Assembly: GCF_026341825.1 (NCBI RefSeq)
Contig: NZ_JAPENY010000001.1
Span: 2,728,001 to 2,792,000 of the forward strand
Source: Streptomyces sp. NBC_00620
GTDB lineage: Bacteria > Actinomycetota > Actinomycetes > Streptomycetales > Streptomycetaceae
Direction: 5' to 3'
Length of the DNA stretch: 64,000 nucleotides
The notes under the pieces are model-generated. The model saw only the letters and a list, made by a program, of their open reading frames with translations. It was not told where the DNA came from and did no database searches. Position 1 is the stretch's first letter. Each line of letters starts with the position of its first letter. Shown piece after piece: positions 50,991 to 59,707 of the stretch. A program made the position numbers and the translations under genes.

Positions 50991-52640
50991 TCAGCCACCA
51001 GTTCGTAGCACAGCTGCGACGATCGGACCGGCCGCGTCTCCTCCGTGGCCGCCTCCCTGGACCAGCGCGGCGGCCGCGATGTCGTTGCGGTAGCCGGTGA
51101 ACCAGCTGTCGGACACGGCCTTGCCGTCGATCTCGGCGGAGCCGGTCTTGGCGCCGATGCTGCCGCCGCCGACCCCGGCCATGGCCTTGGCCGCGGTGCC
51201 GCTGACCGCGGTGGCGTTCATCATCGAGCGGAGCTGCGAGACCGTGTTCGAGGGCAGCCCCTTGGCGGTGGCCAGCCGGCGGTCGTCGAGCTCGGGCGAC
51301 ACGAGGACCGGCTGCCGGAAGGTGCCGGTCATGGCGGTCGCCGTCACCGAGGCCAGGTTCAGCGGGTTCATCTGCACCTGGCCCTGGCCGATCGCGTTCG
51401 CCGCGCGGTCCGGGCCGCCGGAGGCCGGGACGCTGCCGTCGAAGGACGCGATACCGGTCTTCCAGTTGTCCTGGCCCAGGCCGAACCGGCTCTGCGCCTC
51501 GGTCGTCAGCGACTCGTCGGTGAGCGGGTTCGCCTCGGTGCCGTCGATGAGATTGATGAAGCCGGTGTTGCAGGACCGCATGAAGTCGTTGAGGAGGGTC
51601 GCGTTCTCGTTGGGCTGCATGTTGGTGAGGTTCTTGAAGGTCTGGCTCTGCCAGATCGCGGTCTGCGTACAGGGCGCCGGGCCGTTCATCGAGGCCACGC
51701 CGTTGTCTATGAGCATCGCCGCGGTGATGATCTTCATCGTGGAGCCGGGTGCCACCCTGCCGAGGAACGCCGCGTTGAAGGCGTCCTTGCGGTTGTTGGC
51801 CACTGCCAGCACCTCACCGGTGCTCGGCTTCACGGCGACCAGGGACGACTGGTCGTACTCCTTGACCGCCTTCTCGGCCGCCGCCTGCACGCTCGCGCTG
51901 AGCGTCGTCCGCAGCTTGCCGGGCTCGCCCTTGGCGAGGGTCAGGAGCGTGGTGTCGCCCGCGTTCTCGTCCTCGTGCCGGATCGCCAGCTCGACACCGG
52001 CCGTGCCGCCCGCGGACTCGCCGTACTTTCCGCGCAGTTCGTCCAGGATCGGGCCGAGCGACGGGTACTTCTCGGCGGTCAGGACAACGTTGTTCCGGTC
52101 CACGGCCTCGATCGGCGGGTTCGCCGCCTCGCCCGTGACGAACGTGTCGCCCTTCGCCAGCTCGGGATGGACGACGGACGGCTTCCAGTCGACCAGCGCC
52201 TTCCCGGTGGTGAGCCCGCGTACGACGGTCAGTTCGGAGTCGTACGAGAGCGGCTTGCTCTTCCCGTCGAACGACACCGTCGCCTTGACCGAGAACGGCA
52301 CGGACGCACCGGACGGCGTGCCCGGCGTGATCTGCACCTTGGCTATGTGTCCGGCGCCGCTGTAGCTGCTCAGCACCGGGTCCGCGTCCGCGTCGTTGTT
52401 CGTGAGCGCCGCCGCCGTCACCGCGTCGCCCTTTTCCCAGGCCGCGAAGAACTTCTCCGACGCCTCTTTGACCTCGTCGGCACTCGGCGGCCCGGTCTTC
52501 ACCGCCGCCGGCCCGGACGACCCGCTGGTCCCCTCGTCCCCGCTGATCGCGGTCACCACGTTGTAGGCGCCGTACCCGGCACCCCCCACCATCACCGCGA
52601 ACACACTGCCGACGATGGCGGCCTTCGCCCCCTTGCGCAT
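50991..52640 (-). CDS. Penicillin-binding protein (paralogue)
   Basis: A 549-aa PBP with the same layout: TM (AAIVGSVFAVMVGGAGYGAY), NTF2-like segment (ASEKFFAAWEKGDAVTAAAL), and transpeptidase motifs PGSTMKII, RSCNTGF and GAKTGSAE. The ATG at 52640 has GGGGAGG 8 nt upstream. It is a tandem duplicate of the next gene, with 97 bp between, so one operon is likely. A perfect 18-bp palindrome lies 35 bp upstream of its start. Confidence 0.9.
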   Translation of the reverse strand: MRKGAKAAIVGSVFAVMVGGAGYGAYNVVTAISGDEGTSGSSGPAAVKTGPPSADEVKEASEKFFAAWEKGDAVTAAALTNNDADADPVLSSYSGAGHIAKVQITPGTPSGASVPFSVKATVSFDGKSKPLSYDSELTVVRGLTTGKALVDWKPSVVHPELAKGDTFVTGEAANPPIEAVDRNNVVLTAEKYPSLGPILDELRGKYGESAGGTAGVELAIRHEDENAGDTTLLTLAKGEPGKLRTTLSASVQAAAEKAVKEYDQSSLVAVKPSTGEVLAVANNRKDAFNAAFLGRVAPGSTMKIITAAMLIDNGVASMNGPAPCTQTAIWQSQTFKNLTNMQPNENATLLNDFMRSCNTGFINLIDGTEANPLTDESLTTEAQSRFGLGQDNWKTGIASFDGSVPASGGPDRAANAIGQGQVQMNPLNLASVTATAMTGTFRQPVLVSPELDDRRLATAKGLPSNTVSQLRSMMNATAVSGTAAKAMAGVGGGSIGAKTGSAEIDGKAVSDSWFTGYRNDIAAAALVQGGGHGGDAAGPIVAAVLRTGG

Positions 52641-52675
52641 CGGTCGTTCCCCTCCCCGTGAACCCCTCCCCAAAC

Positions 52676-52693
52676 TTCTGAACGCGTTCAGAA
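52676..52693. promoter_or_regulatory. 18-bp perfect palindrome before PBP operon
   Basis: TTCTGAACGCGTTCAGAA, 35 bp upstream of the PBP ATG and 88 bp after the mannosyltransferase stop. Candidate operator or very short hairpin. Confidence 0.5.
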
Positions 52694-52780
52694 AGGTGGT
52701 CCTGTCGGCACTCTATGCGGGCGAAGTGACGCGTGGGAGCGGTGTTCCCTGATTGTTAACCCCGGTCGACGGGTCGACCG

Positions 52781-54520
52781 TCAGACCCAGGTGTCCAGCC
52801 ACATACGCGACCGCCAGCTGTCGATGGGGATCGCCTGGCCCGTGTACAGCGGCCAGAAGTAGATGAAGTTCCAGGCGATCAGTAGGACCAGGACGCCCGC
52901 TGCTGTGGCGCCGATGACGCGGCGGCGTTCTGTGGAGCCCGGTGGGCCGATGATCGCGCCGAGCAGCATGGCGACGGCCAGGCAGAGGAAGGGTACGAAG
53001 ACGACGGCGTAGAAGAAGAAGATCGTGCGTTCCTGGTACATGAACCAGGGGAGGTAGCCGGCCGCGATGCCGCAGGCGATCGCGCCCGCGCGCCAGTCGC
53101 GGCGGAAGGCCCAGCGCCACAGGACGTAGAGGATCGCGAAGCAGGCCGTCCACCACAGGAGCGGGGTGCCCAGGGCCAGCACCTCGCGGGCGCACTTCTC
53201 GGCCGCGTCCGTGGGGCAGCCGTCGGTGCCAGGGGCCGGTGACTCGTAGAAGTAGGAGACCGGACGGCCCAGGACGAGCCAGCTCCACGGGTTCGACTGG
53301 TAGGTGTGCGGGGACGAGAGGCCGACGTGGAACTCGTACACCTCGTGCTCGTAGTGCCACAGGCTGCGCAGCCAGTCGGGGAGGAAGGTCCAGCTGCCGC
53401 CCTTGCCTTCGGTCGCCGCCCAGTTGCGGAAGTAGCCGCCGGTGCCGTCGGACGGGGAGAGGATCCAGCCGGTCCAGGAGATCAGGTAGGTGGCGAGTGC
53501 GACCGGGACCGTGGCCAGGAAGGTGATGCCCGTGTCGTGCTTGAGGGCCGCCGCGTACGGGTGACGGGCGCCGGCGACGCGGCGCGAGGCGGCGTCCCAG
53601 AGGACGGCCATCAGGCAGAACGCTGCGAGGACGTAGAGGGCGTTCCACTTGGTGCCGAGGGCCAGGCCCAGCATGAGGCCGGCTCCCCAGCGCCAGGGGC
53701 GCCAGCCGAGGCGGGTGGTCTCGGCGGTGTGCGCGTCGGGGCGTACGAGGCCGTCCGCGTCCGGCGGGAGCGCCGCCGCCAGTTTCGCGCGGGCCTTGTC
53801 GCGGTCGACGACCAGGCAGCCGAACGCGGCCAGGATGAAGAACATGAGCACGCCGTCGAGCAGCGAGGTGCGGCTCATCACGAAGTGCAGGCCGTCGACC
53901 GCCATCAGCGCGCCCGCCAGGCAGCCGAGGAAGGTCGAGCGGAACAGGCGGCGCCCGATGCGGCACAGCAGCAGCACCGACAGTGTGCCGAGCACCGCCG
54001 TCATGAAGCGCCAGCCGAAGGGGTTGAAGCCGAACATCCACTCGCCGAGCCCGATGACGTACTTGCCGACCGGCGGGTGCACGACATAGGCGGCGTCGGT
54101 GGGGATCCGGATGTTGCCGTTGCCCTGGAGGATCAGGTCGTTGGCGTCCTTGGCCCAGTTGACCTCGTAGCCGCGGTTGAACAGCGCCCAGGCGTCCTTG
54201 GCGTAGTACGTCTCGTCGAATATCACCGCCTTGGGACTGCCCAGGTTCCAGAACCGCATCAGCCCGGCGAGCAGCGTCACCAGGAGCGGGCCGCCCCACC
54301 CCGACCAGCGCGTGACGCGCTCGGCCAGCTCGTGGCGCAGCCCGAGCGTGGCCCAGATGCGCGGGCTGGGCTCGGCGTACGGAGGCACCAGCCTGTCGCG
54401 TACGTCGATGGGCGGCCTCGCCGTGTATCCGAAGCGGCGCAGCCGCTGCTGCCACGACGGCCGCTGGTCTTCGGCGGCCTGGCCCTGCCGGGTGTCCGTG
54501 GAGGACGCGGTACTGGTCAC
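52781..54520 (-). CDS. pmt: Dolichyl-phosphate-mannose-type protein O-mannosyltransferase
   Basis: A 579-aa GT39 membrane enzyme. The catalytic DE motif is in VIFDETYYAKDAW after TM1, followed by WMFGFNPFGWRFM and about ten TM helices. It transfers mannose from polyprenyl-phosphate to Thr/Ser of Sec-exported proteins in the periplasm-like space. Such enzymes are required for phage phiC31 infection and antibiotic sensitivity in S. coelicolor (known for Pmt there). The GTG start at 54520 has a short leader. It is divergent from rsmI (95 bp). Confidence 0.9.
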   Translation of the reverse strand: MTSTASSTDTRQGQAAEDQRPSWQQRLRRFGYTARPPIDVRDRLVPPYAEPSPRIWATLGLRHELAERVTRWSGWGGPLLVTLLAGLMRFWNLGSPKAVIFDETYYAKDAWALFNRGYEVNWAKDANDLILQGNGNIRIPTDAAYVVHPPVGKYVIGLGEWMFGFNPFGWRFMTAVLGTLSVLLLCRIGRRLFRSTFLGCLAGALMAVDGLHFVMSRTSLLDGVLMFFILAAFGCLVVDRDKARAKLAAALPPDADGLVRPDAHTAETTRLGWRPWRWGAGLMLGLALGTKWNALYVLAAFCLMAVLWDAASRRVAGARHPYAAALKHDTGITFLATVPVALATYLISWTGWILSPSDGTGGYFRNWAATEGKGGSWTFLPDWLRSLWHYEHEVYEFHVGLSSPHTYQSNPWSWLVLGRPVSYFYESPAPGTDGCPTDAAEKCAREVLALGTPLLWWTACFAILYVLWRWAFRRDWRAGAIACGIAAGYLPWFMYQERTIFFFYAVVFVPFLCLAVAMLLGAIIGPPGSTERRRVIGATAAGVLVLLIAWNFIYFWPLYTGQAIPIDSWRSRMWLDTWV

Positions 54521-54615
54521 CGCGCCATCGTAGGGAACCCTTCTGTGGGAGTCCCGCGCCCGGGCCCTTCCGTCCGGATGAGGTTGTCCCGGCGGGGCCC
54601 TGCGAGGATGGGGCC

Positions 54616-55473
54616 GTGACAGGAATCCTTGTGTTGGCAGGCACCCCCATTGGTGACATCTCGGACGCGCCGCCCCGGCTCGCCCAGGAACTGGCCGGGG
54701 CCGATGTCGTCGCCGCCGAGGACACCCGGCGGCTGCGGCGGCTCACTCAGTCGCTGGGCGTGCAGGTCGGCGGGCGCGTGGTCTCGTACTTCGAGGGGAA
54801 CGAGGCGGCCCGTACTCCCGAGCTGGTCGAGGCGCTGGTGGGCGGGGCGCGGGTGGTGCTGGTGACCGACGCCGGGATGCCCTCCGTGTCGGACCCCGGG
54901 TACCGGCTGGTCGCCGCCGCCGTCGAGAAGGACATCAAGGTCACCGCCGTACCCGGCCCGTCCGCGGTGCTCACCGCGCTCGCGATGTCCGGGCTGCCCG
55001 TCGACCGCTTCTGCTTCGAGGGCTTCCTGCCCCGGAAGGCGGGCGAGCGGCTGTCCCGGCTGCGCGAAGTCGCCGACGAGCGTCGCACGCTGGTCTATTT
55101 CGAGGCACCGCACCGCCTCGACGACACCCTCGCCGCGATGGCCGAGGCCTTCGGCGCCGGGCGCCGCGCCGCCGTCTGCCGCGAGCTGACGAAGACGTAC
55201 GAGGAGGTCAAGCGCGGCCCGCTGGCCGAGCTGGCCGCCTGGGCCGCCGAGGGCGTACGCGGTGAGATCACCGTCGTCGTCGAGGGCGCCCCCGAGAAGG
55301 CCGAGCAGCTGGACGCCGCCGAGCTGGTGCGCCGGGTCCAGGTGCGCGAGGACGCGGGGGAGCGGCGCAAGGAGGCGATCGCCGTGGTGGCGGCGGAGGC
55401 GGGGCTCCCGAAGCGGGATGTCTTCGACGCGGTGGTCGCGGCGAAGAACGCGGCCCGGACCGGCACCTCGTAG
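54616..55473 (+). CDS. rsmI: 16S rRNA (cytidine-1402 2'-O) methyltransferase RsmI
   Basis: A 285-aa SAM-dependent methylase. Family motifs LAGTPIGDISDAPPRLAQEL, VVAAEDTRRLRRL, VVLVTDAGMPSVSDPGYRL and AVPGPSAVLTALAMSGLP are complete. It methylates the ribosomal P site. The GTG follows GAGGATGGG. A 21-bp tandem duplication starts 19 nt before its stop codon. It is divergent from the mannosyltransferase gene. Confidence 0.93.
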   Translation: MTGILVLAGTPIGDISDAPPRLAQELAGADVVAAEDTRRLRRLTQSLGVQVGGRVVSYFEGNEAARTPELVEALVGGARVVLVTDAGMPSVSDPGYRLVAAAVEKDIKVTAVPGPSAVLTALAMSGLPVDRFCFEGFLPRKAGERLSRLREVADERRTLVYFEAPHRLDDTLAAMAEAFGAGRRAAVCRELTKTYEEVKRGPLAELAAWAAEGVRGEITVVVEGAPEKAEQLDAAELVRRVQVREDAGERRKEAIAVVAAEAGLPKRDVFDAVVAAKNAARTGTS

Positions 55474-55496
55474 GTCCGGACCGGCACCTCGTAGGT
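55455..55496. repeat. 21-bp tandem duplication across the rsmI stop
   Basis: CCGGACCGGCACCTCGTAGG plus one base, twice. The second copy repeats the last codons (RTGTS and stop) in the 3' flank. Confidence 0.92.
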
Positions 55497-55774
55497 CCCG
55501 TGGGCACCATCGGAAACACCCCGGAAGCGCCCGCCCCGCAGACCCCTATAAGCGCGCTGCTAGTACTCCCCCATAAGCGGGCAAAGGGCTACCGTGGAAG
55601 GCAAAGCGCAGGCCCGCCACCAGGAGCGTTGTGGCAAGGAACGGCCAAGACGTCTCCAACAGTCGACAGGTCTCGTGCACTCGCGCCGGGAGAAGCGTCC
55701 ACTGGGTAAAGGGACGCACCGTCCCTCCGCCTCCGCAAGCCGGAGGCGCTTGTCCAGCGGACAAAGGAGCTGGC
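55497..55774 (+). promoter_or_regulatory. structured leader before the zinc-ribbon gene
   Basis: A 280-bp gap without a gene. Its last 65 nt hold three hairpins in series: GGGACG-CAC-CGTCCC (55711-55725), CGCCTCCG-CAAGC-CGGAGGCG (55728-55748) and TTGTCC-AGC-GGACAA (55750-55764). The last touches the AAAGGAG site. An upstream GCCAC/GTGGC hairpin lies near 55615-55634. It looks like a leader RNA that could control translation. No known riboswitch consensus could be recognised. Confidence 0.45.
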
Positions 55775-56212
55775 ATGAGTGAGATCGCAGGACAGACCGG
55801 TCCCCGCAGCGCCGCGGCCACCGCCGTCGTCAACGAGTCGTATTCCTTCGCCTGCATGCGCTGCGGGCACGGGTGGGAGCAGTCGTACGAGATAGAGCAC
55901 CACCTCGACGCCGAGGGCAGCGAGTTCGTGATGTACGTCGCGAACGGCCAGGTCGTGCCTTCGCCGCTGAGCCGGCCCACCTGCCTGAACTGCGACAACC
56001 ATGTGGTGCGCATCATGCGCGCCGGTCAGGTGTCCTCCGTCCAGGACTCCATCCACCGCATGCAGCGAACCGAGCAGCGGCGCAAGCCCGAGGTGACGCA
56101 CGACGAGGGCTTTGGGGAGCCCCAGTCGGAGCCGCGGTCGGCATCCAAGGAGCCGCACCACTGGCACCTCTCGGATCTGCTGCACCCGTTCGCGCACCGC
56201 AAGGCCGGATGA
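55775..56212 (+). CDS. zinc-ribbon protein, unknown
   Basis: A 145-aa protein. Two CxxC pairs (FACMRCGHGWEQSYEIEHHL and TCLNCDNHVVRIM) should bind one zinc. The middle holds YVANGQVVPSPLSRP. The C-terminus is His/Glu rich (KEPHHWHLSDLLHPFAHRKAG). A good AAAGGAG site lies 5 nt before the ATG. Conserved actinobacterial family without known role; nucleic-acid binding is only a guess. It has an unusually structured leader. tatD follows 58 bp later. Confidence 0.65.
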   Translation: MSEIAGQTGPRSAAATAVVNESYSFACMRCGHGWEQSYEIEHHLDAEGSEFVMYVANGQVVPSPLSRPTCLNCDNHVVRIMRAGQVSSVQDSIHRMQRTEQRRKPEVTHDEGFGEPQSEPRSASKEPHHWHLSDLLHPFAHRKAG

Positions 56213-56270
56213 CCCGGCGAGAGCCCGGGCTCCGGTGAGGCAGGGCATGCCCCTTTCGTAGGATCGGGGC

Positions 56271-57143
56271 ATGCCCTCCTCCGCTGCCGAAGCTCCGCCC
56301 CTCCCCGCGCCGCTGCGCGTGCCCGTCGCCGACTCGCACACCCACCTCGACATGCAGTCCGGCACGGTGGACGAGGGCCTCGCCAAGGCCGCCTCGGTCG
56401 GGGTGACGACGGTCGTCCAGGTCGGCTGCGACGTGAACGGCTCACGCTGGGCGGCCGAGACGGCTGCCGCGTACGACGCCGTCCACGCGACGGTCGCGCT
56501 GCACCCCAACGAAGCGCCCCGTATCGTCCACGGCGACCCCGACGGCTGGTCCCGGCAGGGCGAGCGGCGGCCGGGCGGCGACGGTGCGCTGGACGAGGCG
56601 CTCGCCGAGATCGACCGGCTGGCAGCTCTGCCGCAGGTCAAGGGTGTCGGCGAGACCGGGCTCGACTACTTCCGCACCGGCCCCGAGGGCAAGGCGGCGC
56701 AGGAACGGTCCTTCCGGGCCCACATCGAGATCGCCAAGCGGCACGGCAAGGCCCTGGTCATCCACGACCGCGACGCCCACGCCGACGTACTGCGCATCCT
56801 CAAGGAGGAGGGCGCCCCCGAGCGGACCGTCTTCCACTGCTACTCAGGTGACGCCGCGATGGCCGAAGTGTGCGCCCGCGCCGGCTACTTCATGTCCTTC
56901 GCCGGCAACATGACCTTCAAGAACGCCCAGCCGCTGCGTGACGCGCTCGCCGTGGCGCCCCTGGAGCTCGTCCTCGTCGAGACCGACGCGCCCTTCCTGA
57001 CCCCCGTGCCGTACCGCGGACGGCCTAACGCTCCGTATCTCATTCCGGTCACGGTCCGCGCCATGGCCGCGGTGCGGGGAATCGGCGAGGACGAGCTGGC
57101 GACCTCGATCTCCGCGAACACCGCGCGTGCGTTTGATTACTGA
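56271..57143 (+). CDS. tatD: TatD family metal-dependent hydrolase
   Basis: A 290-aa TIM-barrel DNase-type hydrolase. Metal ligands show in VADSHTHLDM, GVGETGLDYF, LVIHDRDAHADV, VFHCYSGD and LVETDAPFLTPVPYRG. In bacteria it acts as a 3'-5' exonuclease in DNA repair and RNA decay. The ATG has a weak Shine-Dalgarno. It leads the group tatD-rpfB-ksgA-ispE, an arrangement common to actinobacteria. Confidence 0.92.
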   Translation: MPSSAAEAPPLPAPLRVPVADSHTHLDMQSGTVDEGLAKAASVGVTTVVQVGCDVNGSRWAAETAAAYDAVHATVALHPNEAPRIVHGDPDGWSRQGERRPGGDGALDEALAEIDRLAALPQVKGVGETGLDYFRTGPEGKAAQERSFRAHIEIAKRHGKALVIHDRDAHADVLRILKEEGAPERTVFHCYSGDAAMAEVCARAGYFMSFAGNMTFKNAQPLRDALAVAPLELVLVETDAPFLTPVPYRGRPNAPYLIPVTVRAMAAVRGIGEDELATSISANTARAFDY

Positions 57144-57187
57144 CGAATAACGCTTCCGGGGGTTCTTCCCGACCGCACCTCAGGGCA

Positions 57188-57199
57188 GTGTCGCGACAC
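57188..57199. promoter_or_regulatory. 12-bp palindrome before rpfB
   Basis: GTGTCGCGACAC, 86 bp upstream of the rpfB start. Possible operator; no known match. Confidence 0.35.
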
Positions 57200-57284
57200 A
57201 GCGTAGCCGCGTTGCTTTGGAGAGTGACGACCGCTCCGCTAGGTTCTGGTCGCCCGATCCGGACTCCCCCTGGAGCGTGTCGTC

Positions 57285-58682
57285 GTGAGCAACTCGCAGT
57301 ACGAGACGTACGGAACGACTGGAACAGCCGGTACGACGGGGGCGGTCGGCCCGTCGTACGAGGACTATGAGCCGTCTGCCGGCCACGGCTACCCGGACTT
57401 CCCGGAGTCCTCGGACGCTCCGGTGTACCCGGACACGTACGAGCCCGCGTACGAGGCGTACGTGCCGGAGTCCGACCTTCCCACCGAGCCCCTGCTGCCT
57501 CGGCAGGCGGCCCCCGAGGGTGCCGCTCCGCGGCCCGGCGGCCGTGCCGAAGCCCGGCGCGCGGCTCGGCGCAGGCGCACCGGCGAGCGTCCCGACCCGC
57601 TGCGGCGGCTGCTCCCGCAGGCGCTGGTCGTCGCGTTCCTGGCAGGCGGCACCTCCGCCTTCGTCGCCAACGACAAGGCGATCGAGCTCAGCGTCGACGG
57701 GAAGCCGCGCACGCTGCACACCTTCGCGGACGACGTGACCGAACTGCTCGCCGACGAGGGCGTGGACGTGGGGGCGCACGACGTCGTGGCGCCCGCTCCC
57801 GGCACGGCGCTCGCGAGCGGCGACGAGGTCGCGGTGCACTACGGGCGCCCCGTGCGCCTCACCCTCGACGGGCAACGGCGCCAGGTGTGGACGACGGCGC
57901 ACACGGTGGACGGGGCGCTCAGGCAGCTCGGAGTGCGCGCGGAGGGGGCGTATCTGTCGACCTCGCGCTCCCAGCGGATCGGCCGCGCCGGGCTGGAGCT
58001 CGACGTCCGCACCGAGCGCACGGTGACGATCATGGCGGACGGGCGGGCGCGGACGATCCGTACGAACGCGGCGAGCGTGCGCGAGGCCCTCGACGAGGCC
58101 GGGATCACGCTGCACGGGCAGGACACCACCTCCGTCGCGCCCGGGAGCTTCCCCCGCGACGGGCAGACCGTCACCGTCATGCGGGTCACCGGGACCAAGG
58201 AGGTCCGCGAGGAGCCGATTCCGTTCGCGGTGGAGCGGAGCCAGGATTCCTCGCTGTTCCGGGGGACCGAGGTGGTCGAGCGGGCCGGGCAGCCGGGGGT
58301 GCGGCGGGTCACGTACCTCCTGCGGACCGTCAACGGGGTCAAGCAGAAGCCGCGGCGGGTGAGGTCCGAGGTGGTGCGGGAGCCGCGGGCGCAGGTGGTG
58401 AAGGTCGGGACGAAGCCGCTGCCTACGTCCGTCGGCGGGGCCGATCATCTGGACTGGTCCGGGCTTGCTGCGTGTGAGTCGGGGGGGCGGCCCGGGGCGG
58501 TGGATCCCTCCGGTACGTACGGCGGGCTCTATCAGTTCGACACGCGGACGTGGCAGGGGCTCGGGGGTGCGGGGCGGCCGCAGGACGCGCCTGCGGCGGA
58601 GCAGACGTTTCGGGCGAAGAAGCTTTATGTGCGGCGGGGGGCTAGTCCTTGGCCGCATTGTGGGGCGCGGTTGCGGGGGTGA
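57285..58682 (+). CDS. Resuscitation-promoting factor RpfB-like
   Basis: A 465-aa muralytic protein. A 90-residue Tyr/Pro-rich cytoplasmic tail precedes a basic stretch and a TM (ALVVAFLAGGTSAFVA). Three DUF348 (ubiquitin-like) repeats follow (KAIELSVDGKPRTLHT, PVRLTLDGQRRQVWTT, RTVTIMADGRARTIRT), then a G5 domain (EEPIPFAVERSQDSSLFRGT). The lysozyme-like domain is HLDWSGLAACESGGRPGAVD with the catalytic Glu in CESGG and YGGLYQFDTRTW. It cleaves peptidoglycan at germination. The usual tatD-rpfB-ksgA order is kept. Confidence 0.92.
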   Translation: MSNSQYETYGTTGTAGTTGAVGPSYEDYEPSAGHGYPDFPESSDAPVYPDTYEPAYEAYVPESDLPTEPLLPRQAAPEGAAPRPGGRAEARRAARRRRTGERPDPLRRLLPQALVVAFLAGGTSAFVANDKAIELSVDGKPRTLHTFADDVTELLADEGVDVGAHDVVAPAPGTALASGDEVAVHYGRPVRLTLDGQRRQVWTTAHTVDGALRQLGVRAEGAYLSTSRSQRIGRAGLELDVRTERTVTIMADGRARTIRTNAASVREALDEAGITLHGQDTTSVAPGSFPRDGQTVTVMRVTGTKEVREEPIPFAVERSQDSSLFRGTEVVERAGQPGVRRVTYLLRTVNGVKQKPRRVRSEVVREPRAQVVKVGTKPLPTSVGGADHLDWSGLAACESGGRPGAVDPSGTYGGLYQFDTRTWQGLGGAGRPQDAPAAEQTFRAKKLYVRRGASPWPHCGARLRG

Positions 58683-58694
58683 GGGTGGGTTTTT

Positions 58695-58792
58695 CGCCCC
58701 CTCCGCCCCTACCCGTCCCTTGTTCCTGGGGGCTCCGCCCCCAGACCCCCGTATCGCGCTGACGCGCTCGTCCTCAAACGCCGGACGGGCTG
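58695..58792. repeat. GC-rich intergenic repeat, copy 1
   Basis: Starts CGCCCCCTCCGCCCCTACCC and includes ATCGCGCTGACGCGCTCGTC and CTCAAACGCCGGACGGGCTG. Copy 2 starts at 63801. It is a very common Streptomyces intergenic sequence. This copy lacks the right inverted arm present in copy 2. Confidence 0.85.
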
Positions 58793-58806
58793 GAAATCTC
58801 CAGCCC
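58787..58806. terminator. hairpin at the end of repeat copy 1
   Basis: GGGCTGG-AAATCT-CCAGCCC, just before the ksgA promoter. Probably the rpfB terminator. Confidence 0.6.
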
Positions 58807-58807
58807 G

Positions 58808-58813
58808 TACCCT
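58808..58813 (+). promoter_or_regulatory. -10 element for leaderless ksgA
   Basis: TACCCT, 6 nt before the GTG. No Shine-Dalgarno sequence is seen. Confidence 0.4.
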
Positions 58814-58819
58814 TACTCC

Positions 58820-59707
58820 GTGACCAGCCCCACCCCCGACGCCCTCCTGGGCCCCGCCGAGATCCGCGAACTCGCGGGAGCCCTCGGCGTGCGGCCCACC
58901 AAGCAGCGCGGCCAGAACTTTGTGATCGACGCGAACACGGTGCGTCGTATCGTGCGCACCGCCGGCGTACGCCCGGACGACGTGGTCGTCGAGGTGGGCC
59001 CAGGGCTCGGCTCGCTGACCCTCGCGCTGCTGGAGGCCGCCGACGCGGTCGTCGCCGTGGAGATCGACGACGTACTCGCCGGAGCGCTCCCCGCGACCAT
59101 CGCCGCGCGCATGCCGACCCGCGCCGGTCGTTTCTCGCTCGTGCACTCCGACGCGATGCAGGTACGGGAGCTGCCCGGCGCCGCTCCCACGGCGCTCGTG
59201 GCGAACCTGCCGTACAACGTCGCCGTTCCCGTGCTGCTGCACATGCTCGAGACCTTCCCGACCATCGAGCGCACGCTCGTGATGGTGCAGGCCGAGGTGG
59301 CGGACCGGCTCGCGGCCCCGCCCGGCTCGAAGGTGTACGGCGTCCCGTCGGTGAAGGCCAACTGGTACGCGGACGTGAAGCGGGCCGGTTCCATCGGACG
59401 CAACGTCTTCTGGCCGGCGCCCAACGTCGACAGCGGGCTCGTGGCGCTCACCCGGCGCACCGAGCCGATCAAGACCACGGCGTCCAGGCGCGAGGTGTTC
59501 GCGGTGGTGGACGCGGCGTTCGCGCAGCGGCGGAAGACGCTCAGGGCCGCGCTCGCCGGGTGGGCCGGTTCCGCCGCGGCGGCCGAGACCGCGCTCGTCG
59601 CCGCCGGGGTCTCGCCGCAGGCCCGCGGCGAGTCCCTCACCGTCGAGGAGTTCGCCCGTATCGCCGAGAACCGTGTCGTCGAGAACGAGGAGTCCGCGGC
59701 CAAGTGA
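58820..59707 (+). CDS. rsmA: 16S rRNA dimethyladenosine transferase KsgA/RsmA
   Basis: A 295-aa methylase that dimethylates A1518/A1519 of 16S rRNA. Motifs are [52 protein letters not shown] and the catalytic [11 protein letters not shown]. The end is helical as usual. GTG start without ribosome-binding site, so leaderless. Its TGA overlaps the GTG of ispE (GTGA), a coupling conserved in actinobacteria. Confidence 0.94.
   Translation: MTSPTPDALLGPAEIRELAGALGVRPTKQRGQNFVIDANTVRRIVRTAGVRPDDVVVEVGPGLGSLTLALLEAADAVVAVEIDDVLAGALPATIAARMPTRAGRFSLVHSDAMQVRELPGAAPTALVANLPYNVAVPVLLHMLETFPTIERTLVMVQAEVADRLAAPPGSKVYGVPSVKANWYADVKRAGSIGRNVFWPAPNVDSGLVALTRRTEPIKTTASRREVFAVVDAAFAQRRKTLRAALAGWAGSAAAAETALVAAGVSPQARGESLTVEEFARIAENRVVENEESAAK

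Noticed and set aside
55570..55660. c-di-GMP (GEMM-I) riboswitch
   Set aside because: GGCAAAG and GGCAAAGCG resemble the core, but the P1 hairpin with its GAAA loop and the tetraloop receptor cannot be formed.
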